DNA of 64,000 nucleotides from Singulisphaera acidiphila DSM 18658. GTDB taxonomy: Bacteria; Planctomycetota; Planctomycetia; Isosphaerales; Isosphaeraceae. Shown here in pieces: positions 18,990-26,596 of this stretch. Made by a program: the position numbers and the translations under genes. Under the pieces are notes generated by a model. It was not told where the DNA came from. It made no database searches and saw nothing but the letters and a program-made list of their open reading frames with translations. How positions within the stretch are numbered: the first letter of the stretch is position 1; each line of letters starts with the position of its first letter. The stretch lies in contig NC_019892.1 of NCBI RefSeq assembly GCF_000242455.2, positions 5,280,744-5,344,743 of the forward strand. The letters run 5' to 3'.

Positions 18990-19920
18990 ATGCGGAACAT
19001 CTCAGCACTTTTGCCGCAGATTCCAGGGTTTCAGGTGGAGCGTGAGCTGGGGCGCGGCGGGATGGGGGTCGCCTATCTTGCCCGTCAGGAGAGCCGGAAT
19101 CGTTCCGTCGTCCTCAAGTTCATCGGGGGGGCCGCGAGGCTGACTTTACTCAACTGGCACGCTTCCGCATTGAGGCTGGGGCCGTCGCTTGTCTTGCTCA
19201 TCCGAACATTATCCGAATTCACAATGTCGGCATTCGTTTCGCAGGCAGCCTGCCTCTGAGGGCAAAGCCGAACTGAACTTTGACCAGGTGATTGCCCCGG
19301 CGATTCGAAGCCTGTGGGAAGAAGCGACGCATGAGCATCGGTCGCCCGACGAATCCCATGTTGCGGTTTCCCAGTACGTGGCGGAGTGGCTGGAGCAGGT
19401 CCGTCAGCCTCTGCCTGCGACGGCGCCCCCCTTGGAGAATCTGACCCGCTTCGGCGCGATCCTCGGCACGCCGGAGTACATGGCGCCCGAGCAAATGTGC
19501 GGGAATACCGACTCCACGGGGCCCCGGGCCGATCTCTATGCGCTGGGCGTGACCATGTACCAAATGCTCGTGGGACACAGGCCCAACGCGGTGATCCAGT
19601 ATGAGGCCGGCGTTCATTATCCCTTGCCGTCGCGCACCCGCGTCTCCAGCGAGCTGGAGGCGATCTGCAACCAATGCCTGCGCTACCGGGCCGAAGACCG
19701 CTACCCCCATGTCGGAGAACTCGTGGCCGACCTCGACCGTTTCCTCGGAGGGTATGCCGTGGTTGCCGCTTTGCCGGAGTGCGCAGGGGCGGTCGGTCCG
19801 AACCGATCCGCCAAGACGGAAACGGCGCCGGGGACGACGGTGGCTCAGTCTCATCCTCAGGAATCGACGCGGAGTTGGTGGCCGTTATCCCGAAGGAAGG
19901 TGAGCCGGAAGGAGTCGTGA
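18990..19920 (+). pseudogene. Serine/threonine protein kinase, decayed
   Basis: The first frame begins with the kinase N-lobe (IPGFQVERELGRGGMGVAYL, then VVLK with the ATP-binding Lys). At a run of seven G (19125-19131) the frame shifts. In the next frame the expected continuation is readable (FTQLARFRIEAGAVACLAHP, NIIRIHNVG) until a stop near 19275. The catalytic loop HRD and the DFG motif are missing. From about 19430 the C-lobe resumes (GTPEYMAPEQM, RADLYALGVTMYQML) and runs to the stop at 19920. The gene is therefore broken by a frameshift and by loss of the central catalytic part. The C-lobe could still be expressed as a separate ORF but would not be a kinase. Confidence 0.8.
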
Positions 19921-20001
19921 TCGGTCCCAAGAGGGGGAGGGGAGGGCCTGCCGGCTGGGTGGTTTGCGGAATAGGCCCCGTGTAGGCTCAAAGGATGGGC
20001 G

Positions 20002-20691
20002 TTGAGACTTGTCGGCGGTCGGCGTGAAAGGGGGCGTATGCACGTGGCCGTCGGCATCGTCAGCGTGCCGCGTCGCGACGTGCGTTCGACCGAGACGCTC
20101 CCCTTGCGGCGCGCCGCCGGCCGCCCCCCTATCTATGGAGATATGCGGCCGATTCCTGGTTACTCGTTGCGTGCTGCGTTCGGCCTATCCCGCTCGACGG
20201 TCTATCATGTGGGGGGCGTTCGGGGGCGGGCCTGGTCGGCTGGCGTCCGGCCTGCGGATCGGTTGTTCGCGATCAACGGCAGGCGCATCCAGGTCAAAGA
20301 AGACCTGCTCGAAGCGGTGAAGCAACGACGCGCTGGCGACGTTGTGCCGGTCCAGCTTGAACGGGCCGGAAAGTGGATGGAGCTGCAACTCCCCCTGGCA
20401 TCGGAACCCCGTGGGACCGATCAGAACGACCGGTCGGACGGCTTTCCCACGGTCATCGAGTGCGCCTTGCCTTTCGATTCCACCGAGTGCGGGGGGCCCC
20501 TGGTGGATCTCACCGGCCGGGTCGTCGGGATCACGATCGCCAGGGTCGGCCCGCACGGCGGCCTGGTCATTCCGGGAGATCGCGTGCGGCAGCGATTTAC
20601 CAGATTTGCAGGCGGGTCGACTTGCGGGAAACGGGAGGCCGGAGTCCGCCGGACCTGCGCTGGGAATTCCGGCGCTGCCGCTGCCCGATGA
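20002..20691 (+). pseudogene. PDZ and trypsin-like protease C-terminal part, truncated and frameshifted
   Basis: A PDZ-like segment (GRAWSAGVRPADRLFAINGR) is followed by a trypsin-fold end (STECGGPLVDLTGRVVGITI) in which the usual serine of GxSGGP is replaced by Cys. The N-terminal protease half is absent. After GDRVRQR the frame is shifted by one extra base near 20598. A second copy of this tail at 26138 keeps the frame (RLPDLQAGRLAGNG). The end overlaps the 3' end of the convergent gene at 20597-21760. It lies just downstream of the broken kinase, so both may come from one decayed regulatory or envelope-stress locus. Confidence 0.6.
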
Positions 20692-21760
20692 GGGCCAGCC
20701 CCACCAACCCAAGCCCGACGATCGGGATCGGTGACGCAGGCCAGGGGCCTGCCTCCGCTTCGCTCGTCTCCTCGCTCGCCAATGCGGCCGGGCGGTCTCT
20801 CTCTGCCGGGAGGCCGAAACGGCCGGCGGCCGGCTCCTCCCCGGAAGTTGGCGTCGCCCAGCTCGCGACCCGCATGGCCACGTGTTCCATCCAGCCAGGC
20901 GCTTCGGGGACCGCCGTGCCCTCGTTCTCGGGCTGAGGGGCAGCAGGCCCGTTGTTCTGCTCGGGGGCCGCTCGGCCGTAGTTGATCCCCGTGAGGAGGT
21001 CTTCCCCGACGGACGCCAACGCGACCGTGCCCCCGCGCACCCCGGGGCCGACCGCCGGCACCCGTTGCGCATCGGGCACCGGGCGGCCGATCAGCGTTCC
21101 CCCCAGGCCGAGTGTGAGGCCCTGGCCCAGGCTGGGGGGGGCTGCCAGGACCGGAGATTCAGGGGTCTCGTCTGCGTGGACCGAGGAGACCGAGCCGATC
21201 GGGCTCGCTGGCGACGGATTCGGCGCAATTGCCCGCGCAGGGGCCGCCAGCGTGGCGGTGGTGTCGGCCACCGCCAAGTTGACCGCGGTGTCCTGGCCGA
21301 CCCCGTTCGATAAGACCAGATCCCAGTCGACGAAGATCGACTCCTGGCCTTCGGCGAGCGCCGTGACGAAGTACTCCCCGGGTGCCAGTGACAGGGGGAC
21401 GGCCGAGAACGGGCCCGCCGGGCCGTGGGGAATCTCGACGGTGCCGCCGGGTGTGCGTGCGCTCAAGGCCACGCGATCGCCCAGGTAGCGGAAGAACAGG
21501 ATGTAGTCGGCGGCGAAGGTGGCCTCGAACCGGAACGTGACCGACTCGCTGGGGGCGATCCAGGCTGTCGCCTTGATCGGCGCTGTGGAAGCTGCCGGGG
21601 GCAGGTCCCCCAGATCTCTCACCGAAGCCAGGTGGTGCACCTCAATCGCGGGAGTCGGCAGCCCCTTCAACTCTGCGAGAGAGTCCACGTCGACCGAGGC
21701 CGAAAGGACCAGCCTCGCCTCGAGCCGTTCGACGCAAGGTTGAGTGCTTGAGTTTGTCAT
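20597..21760 (-). CDS. LEPR-type surface/exported protein with C-terminal anchor
   Basis: A 387-residue protein. It begins MTNSSTQPCVERLEARLVLSAS, and the ERLEARLVLSA segment is the LEPR-XLL-like motif found at the N-terminus of exported planctomycete proteins. Residues about 60-170 look like a beta-sandwich (TAWIAPSESVTFRFEATF, LAPGEYFVTALAEGQE). The rest is low-complexity Ala/Pro-rich. The C-terminus has one membrane segment (PIPIVGLGLVGLALIG) followed by Arg-rich residues. The start chosen is 42 codons inside the longest frame because it fits the motif. A truncated copy of its C-terminus is at 26130-26550. Confidence 0.75.
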   Translation of the reverse strand: MTNSSTQPCVERLEARLVLSASVDVDSLAELKGLPTPAIEVHHLASVRDLGDLPPAASTAPIKATAWIAPSESVTFRFEATFAADYILFFRYLGDRVALSARTPGGTVEIPHGPAGPFSAVPLSLAPGEYFVTALAEGQESIFVDWDLVLSNGVGQDTAVNLAVADTTATLAAPARAIAPNPSPASPIGSVSSVHADETPESPVLAAPPSLGQGLTLGLGGTLIGRPVPDAQRVPAVGPGVRGGTVALASVGEDLLTGINYGRAAPEQNNGPAAPQPENEGTAVPEAPGWMEHVAMRVASWATPTSGEEPAAGRFGLPAERDRPAALASEETSEAEAGPWPASPIPIVGLGLVGLALIGQRQRRNSQRRSGGLRPPVSRKSTRLQIW

Positions 21761-22169
21761 GATTGATAATAAGAAAGGGGATCTCGAATTCAAAATTGTG
21801 ATAACGGAGCCCCTGCTTCTCGAAACGGCCCTATCGTTATGCTTGTGACTCCATGCGTCAGGTGGGGGGGAGAAGATGCAACTCACTTGTTGAAAAAAGA
21901 CATCGGCCCCCCATGAGCCTCTCCCGTGACCTATCTTATTGCAAGCACGGTCAACTCGACCGTTTCCCTCTACGGCAAGCCATCAATCCTGCTTGCATAT
22001 CGGCCATCAATCATTCAAACGGTCATTGCGGGTTTGACGAAGCTTTCGGGCAGAACCCCCGGCGCGGTTTCCCAGGTTTGTCCGTCTGTCGGTGTTCCGG
22101 GGCTTTGCGTGTACAATCGAGGTTGAGAAGGTCACACACGATGCCGTAAAGGCCCAGGAGAGGAAAACG

Positions 22170-22628
22170 ATGGAGGCCAAAGAGCCGTTGCCAGGCCCCG
22201 GCTGCTTTCAATGGAACCGGGGGGGCTGGTTTGGCGGTCAACTCGGCAGCACTGTCTGGATGCTTGTCGGGGGCGTCGTGCTCGTGCCGTATGCCCTTGA
22301 CGTCGCGTGTGTCTGGCTGGCTTGCTTCGCGGTCGCCAACGCCATCGGCGCCTGGTTGTGGCGAGGTCGCGACCGACTCCCGCCGTACCCGGCTTTGCAA
22401 GCCCTCCTGGCGACGTGCGGTGTCAGTAGCCTGGTCGCGTTGGCCGCCCTTCACATCCTCCGGCCCGGCCTACGCATTACGCGACCTCCGGGGATCTGGC
22501 TCGCGGACGAGCCTCAGTATCTCCCTTGGGTCCTCGTCTTGTTCCTTGCTGTGATGACGTCTTGCTCGCTGAGGGAACGGAGTGCGCGGAGGCAGGTCTT
22601 GCGGTCCAAGGGGCCAAGCACGCCTTAG
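22170..22628 (+). CDS. Hypothetical membrane protein
   Basis: A 152-residue protein starting MEAKEPLPGPGCFQWNRGGW, with the strong Shine-Dalgarno AGGAGAGG ten bases upstream, which decides the start. It has three or four hydrophobic segments (WMLVGGVVLVPYAL, VWLACFAVANAIGAW, VSSLVALAALHIL, LPWVLVLFLAVM). I do not recognise the family. It precedes another small membrane protein by 126 bases in the same direction. Confidence 0.75.
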   Translation: MEAKEPLPGPGCFQWNRGGWFGGQLGSTVWMLVGGVVLVPYALDVACVWLACFAVANAIGAWLWRGRDRLPPYPALQALLATCGVSSLVALAALHILRPGLRITRPPGIWLADEPQYLPWVLVLFLAVMTSCSLRERSARRQVLRSKGPSTP

Positions 22629-22754
22629 CGTCTGTTCTTGGGGGCTGAACGCTTGCGTCAGCCTGAGTCCGTGCTGTCCTTTGGCAAATGTGAGAGATTA
22701 GCGTCCGCCTGTTTCTGTTTCCCGATCACGGCGGCTCAGGGGGGCTGTGCCCTT

Positions 22755-23396
22755 ATGTTCGTCGAGCGGGCCTCGATTGCCCAGGTGATGGCGTTCGTCG
22801 CGCTGGCCGCCGTGAATTTGGGGGTCTTTCGTGCGTTGCCGTTGGAGGTGGTTCGATTCCCCACTCTCTGGGTTTTTCTGGGGGCGATCGATGTCGTGAT
22901 TTTCCGGAAGCTGATCTGTGTCCGCTCGCTTCGCGCCTTTCACTACACGTTCCTGATCGTCTTCGTCTTGGCTTGGATCGTCATGGCGAATCTCGTCGTG
23001 ACGGCGCGGTTCCATCCACTGGGCCTTCTGGTTCAATGGTATCAGCAGATCACGACGGATAAGATTAATGTAGTTTCTTTGGATAGTTTTGATTTCTATG
23101 AATTGTGGATGACTTGTTTTTTGAGCTTTGCGTTGGCGGTTGCGATCGGTCTGGTCGCGGCCTGGTTCGAGAGCCGGCGAAATTGGGACATCGCGGCGTG
23201 CCTTCGCGGGGCGCTCGCTGGGTTCGGGATTGCGAATCTCTTGGCGGTGATCGACGGCGCGGTCTGGGGATGGGGGGTGGTCTCGCCCGTTCGAATGGTT
23301 GGCCGATTGATCCTCGTGGGAGTCTGCGTGATCCTGGGCGGCGTGGTGGGGTTATCGAAGCTGAAGTCGAACACGCCGGGCCGCCGAGTACCTTAG
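22755..23396 (+). CDS. Hypothetical multi-pass membrane protein
   Basis: A 213-residue protein from the ATG at 22755 (MFVERASIAQVMAFVALAAV) with about five hydrophobic segments and charged loops. No family was recognised. The frame is open 39 codons further upstream, but that part lacks hydrophobic character and a ribosome site. Confidence 0.7.
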   Translation: MFVERASIAQVMAFVALAAVNLGVFRALPLEVVRFPTLWVFLGAIDVVIFRKLICVRSLRAFHYTFLIVFVLAWIVMANLVVTARFHPLGLLVQWYQQITTDKINVVSLDSFDFYELWMTCFLSFALAVAIGLVAAWFESRRNWDIAACLRGALAGFGIANLLAVIDGAVWGWGVVSPVRMVGRLILVGVCVILGGVVGLSKLKSNTPGRRVP

Positions 23397-23409
23397 TTTT
23401 CGTGTCTGT

Positions 23410-23550
23410 CTCGGCAGGTCAGGATTCACCGGGAAATGAAAGGATGTTGGGGTGCCACGGGTTCCGTGCTCGGACCCCGTGCGCCCTGGCCAGGGCTTTC
23501 CCGCATGGGGGCCGAATACGGAACCACAGTGTACCCGGCAGATCATCAAA
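23410..23550 (+). repeat. Dispersed repeat, copy 1
   Basis: The segment containing GGGGTGCCACGGGTTCCGTG and CGGACCCCGTGCG recurs in inverted orientation at about 54455-54600, with the same flanking TTCACCGGGAAA. It contains several short palindromes based on GGTTCCG/CGGAACC. It has no coding sequence. Confidence 0.65.
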
Positions 23551-23564
23551 CACTCCGGTCTCGC

Positions 23565-24010
23565 CCGAACGGTCGCCCCTTCGGGGCTGCGGAACCCTGA
23601 TATGTCGAACCTTTTCCAGGGGTTTCACCCCTGGCTATGAACGGTCGCCCCTCCGGGGCTGCCCAATGTATGCGTGTTTGTAAGAGTGTGCGGAATTGCG
23701 AAAACGTTTTTCCGTTGAGGCGGTTGCCGGTGGGTTGATTGTAGCCCCGAAGGGGCGACCGTTTTTAGCCAGGGGTGAAACCCCTGGAATTATGGCAAAC
23801 TCATATCAGAATTTTATTGCAGCCCTGGAAGGGGCGACCGTTAAATGCGTAGGGCACATTCAGACGGTCGCCCCTTCCAGGGCTGCAGAACCCTGATATG
23901 TTGAACCTTTTCCAGGGGTTTCACCCCTGGCTAGAAACGGTCGCCTCTCCGGGGCTGCCCAATGTATGCGTTTCACCCCTGGCTATTAACGGTCGCTCCT
24001 CCGGGGCTTG
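23565..24010. repeat. REP-like palindrome cluster
   Basis: About six alternating units: CGGTCGCCCCTTCGGGGCTGC types, CCAGGGGTTTCACCCCTGGC types, and a CTGGAAGGGGC variant whose inverted partner (GCCCCTTCCAGGGC) lies 50 bases away at about 23868. No gene is present in this interval. Confidence 0.8.
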
Positions 24011-24094
24011 GGCTTTCGGGTTACCCGTAAGCCGAGCAAGAGCAAGGAGGAGAGGTCCGAGACCGGTGGCTCGCGTATCACTCCGCTGTGGAAG

Positions 24095-24470
24095 GATTGG
24101 CGGCCGGGGACGAGTGATCCTTCCCCTACCAGTCCTTCAGGCTTTGGAGACGCTCGTAGTTCATGGCTCGCTCGTACTGGAGGTACAGGTAGGCCTGGCG
24201 TCGGGGGCCCAAACGGTTTTGAATGCCTCGTTCTTCAGCGCGTTGAGCCGTTCCACACGCTTCGTTTTCTGGTCCACATCGCCGAAGGCCTTTTCGGTGG
24301 CGGCATCGCTCGGGATGGCGCGGTCCATGGCAAGCTGCTCGGCCACGGTCAGGTACCACGACATGGCGACCTGGGTGGTCGCGATCTGTGAGGGGTCGGC
24401 GCTGGCTTGCTGATCGTTGGGCCAACGCTCCGGGTCCTCGTCGATCGTGACGTTGGCCGAGTTCTCCGGA
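24095..24470 (-). pseudogene. Truncated copy of the patatin-like protein C-terminus
   Basis: On the minus strand the frame reads ENSANVTIDEDPERWPNDQQ and continues nearly identically to the C-terminus of the phospholipase at 26597-29317 (WYLTVAEQLAMDRAIPSDAA). It has a one-base change of frame near 24200, and the catalytic domain is absent. The DNA match spans roughly 24080-24470 against 26605-26990. Confidence 0.8.
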
Positions 24471-24613
24471 TCCAATACGAGGTTATTGGGACACATGATT
24501 TGGTTGTCAATATCGATGATCGCCGGCAGATCGGTTTTGGTTGCGTTTCGGTATTGTTTCAGAGTAGCTTTTTTTGATTTTTCATTCGTGTGATTTGTGT
24601 CATTTGTGGTTAG
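24470..24613. other. Mosaic of leader-flank, acetyltransferase 5' end and MITE fragments
   Basis: Directly after the patatin fragment the sequence resembles the far end of the CRISPR leader flank (CAATACGAGGTTATTGGGAC, compare CAATGAGAGGTCATTGGGAC at 1772). It then resembles the first codons of the GNAT gene (GATCGCCGGCAGATCGG, compare 2348), then the right arm of the family A palindrome (24574-24613). It looks like an internally deleted copy of the segment at 1760-2605. The stretch 24616-24823 holds nothing recognised. Confidence 0.55.
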
Positions 24614-24823
24614 ATTTCCTCATTTCGGCCATGATCCACCTCCTTCCTTGCACACTGGGGATTATGGCCGTTTTGCCCTGTCATGTCAGCATGATGCCAC
24701 CATCTCCCCGAAATCCGTGACGGTCAGGATTTTTTGGCGGTCGCTACGGACTTGACATGAGGTCGCCTCACGCCCACCATCGCACTGCCCTTGAGCTTCA
24801 ACGCGACCATGGGCTTCATCAAT

Positions 24824-24846
24824 TGCTCAGGATTAGTTCCTGAGCA
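24824..24846. promoter_or_regulatory. Palindrome upstream of the lectin-protease gene
   Basis: Perfect 9-bp arms, TGCTCAGGA and TCCTGAGCA, around TTAGT, 72 bases before the proposed start at 24919. It could be an operator or an RNA hairpin. No T-run follows. Confidence 0.4.
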
Positions 24847-24918
24847 TTGGTGGAAAATCTATGGGATCTCGTGTTCGCTTGTGTTGTCGCAATTTTCACT
24901 TATGGAAGGAATTGTGAG

Positions 24919-25968
24919 ATGGATGAGATCTTGGTAGAAGTGCGGAACAATGTCGCCCAGCCTCGCCCGGCGAGGGTGGTGGAGCCCTGGGATCGCAAGG
25001 ACCGGCCGCAGGTCCCGGAGCCGACCACGGCGCAGCGCCTCGGCATAACGCCGAGGTTCAGCGATCCGATCCCCCTGTCTGCCATCGATCCGAATGTTCC
25101 GTACCTGATCGTCGATGAATATGATCGAATCTTATGCCCGGACAACTACGGTCAGAGCTACTGGGATTACATGTTCTTCGGTAAGTTTGAAGACTATGCC
25201 GGCTACGTCCTCGGCACCCAGTTCAGCATGAACCCGCTTGCCGGATATGCGGCCCTGCATCTCGGGCCTCCCCACTCGCAGGTGGCCCTGTACGCCTACG
25301 GCTCGTCCACCAAGTATGAGTACCTGATCTACGGGCAGCCGGGCTATGCCAAATCGCCGATCGCCCGGATGAAGGCGGTGAATTCCAGCGGGGACCACTT
25401 CAACCTCCGCTACGAGATCGCCGGGGGGGATATGTACCTCTGCTGCGACGCCGCCAGTTGGAATTGGGCCTACGTCGGCAATACAACCTACCGGAGGATC
25501 CCGCTGACGGCTCGCAAGTTCTACCTCCGGAAGGCGGACCTTTTCACGCTCTTCAGGGAGACGTGGCCCTCCGCAGACATCAATGAGATGTCCTTTCGGA
25601 ATCTCGACGACGAGTACGAGCTGGTCCACGCCGCGAAGGCCTCGCAGATCTACAATAACTCGGGCCTGGGCAACTTCCGGTACGTCAAGGAAGTCTTCGA
25701 TTGTGACGACTTCGGCTATGTCATGAAGGCGGCGGCGTCGAAGCAGGCCTACGACGACAACCGGGCCGCGGGGGGGGCGGTGGTCAGGCCCTACGCCCTC
25801 GGCTTCGTCTGGGGGATCTCGGGGCCGTACTCGCACGTCGCCAACGTGTTCGTCGACTACACCGGCACCGTCAAGATCCTGGAACCGCAGAGCGGTCGGA
25901 TCGTGGACGGGAAGGACTGGCAGTACGACAGCAACCACAAGTACAAGCCCTATTTCATCTGCTTGTGA
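24919..25968 (+). CDS. Putative MOA agglutinin-like lectin with papain-like C-terminal domain
   Basis: A 349-residue protein from the ATG at 24919, which has GGAAGGA upstream. Residues about 250-335 resemble the C-terminal cysteine-protease domain of the fungal agglutinin MOA: FDCDDFGYVMKAAASKQAYD with a candidate catalytic Cys at 262, then GPYSHVANVFVDYTG with a candidate His at 306 and E322 in ILEPQSG. The N-terminal 200 residues are rich in Tyr, Gly and Asp (YLIVDEYDRILCPD, LYAYGSSTKYEYLIYG) and may be a carbohydrate-binding domain. No signal peptide is seen with this start. The family assignment is from remembered motifs and remains tentative. If right, it is a calcium-dependent protease tethered to a sugar- or ligand-binding module. 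Confidence 0.6.
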   Translation: MDEILVEVRNNVAQPRPARVVEPWDRKDRPQVPEPTTAQRLGITPRFSDPIPLSAIDPNVPYLIVDEYDRILCPDNYGQSYWDYMFFGKFEDYAGYVLGTQFSMNPLAGYAALHLGPPHSQVALYAYGSSTKYEYLIYGQPGYAKSPIARMKAVNSSGDHFNLRYEIAGGDMYLCCDAASWNWAYVGNTTYRRIPLTARKFYLRKADLFTLFRETWPSADINEMSFRNLDDEYELVHAAKASQIYNNSGLGNFRYVKEVFDCDDFGYVMKAAASKQAYDDNRAAGGAVVRPYALGFVWGISGPYSHVANVFVDYTGTVKILEPQSGRIVDGKDWQYDSNHKYKPYFICL

Positions 25969-26129
25969 TCGGCCGCATTGCGACGATCCCAGGCCCGTTC
26001 CCGGTACGCCGGGCGGATCCTCCGCGACGAGCACAATGGTACGCATCGGATGCGTACCATGATCTACCGGTCCACTTCACAAGCAGGAAAGGAACCCGTC
26101 CCACCCTCCCGTTTCTTGCTCTTGATACC

Positions 26130-26550
26130 TTTGCCGGGAGACCGCGTGCGGCAGCGATTGCCGGATTTGCAGGCGGGTCGACTCGCGGGAAACGGGAGAC
26201 CGGGGGCCGCTCGATCTGTGCTGGGAATTCCGGCGTCGCCGCTGCCCGATGAGGGCGAGCCCCACCAGTCCAAGCCCGAAGATCGGGATCGGTGACGGAC
26301 CAGGCCGGGGGATGGCCTTCGCTTCGCTCGTCTCCGCGCTTGGTCGGTCGCCCTCTACCGGGATGTCGAAATGGTCGGCGGCCGATTCTTCCCCAGAGGT
26401 CGGCGCCGCCCAACTCGCGACCGGCATGGCCATGCGTTCCATCCAGCCAGGCGCATCGGGGACCGCCGGGCCCTCGTTCTCGGGCTGAGGGACAGGCCCG
26501 TCGCCCTGCTTGAGGGCCGACTCTTGTCGCTTCGCGATCGCGGGCAACAC
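26130..26550 (-). pseudogene. Truncated copy of the LEPR-type protein C-terminus
   Basis: The minus-strand frame (PQPENEGPAVPDAPGWMERM, then PIPIFGLGLVGLALIGQRRR) repeats the last 130 residues of the protein at 20597-21760. The copy also includes, on the plus strand, the tail of the convergent PDZ-protease gene (GDRVRQRLPDLQAGRLAGNG). Thus one DNA segment spanning both convergent 3' ends was copied here, directly next to the 3' end of the patatin gene. There is no start or export signal, so it is probably not functional. Confidence 0.75.
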
Positions 26551-26596
26551 GTTGTCCGGGCCGCCCGGCTTTTTTTCATATCGGCCGGATCGCCCG

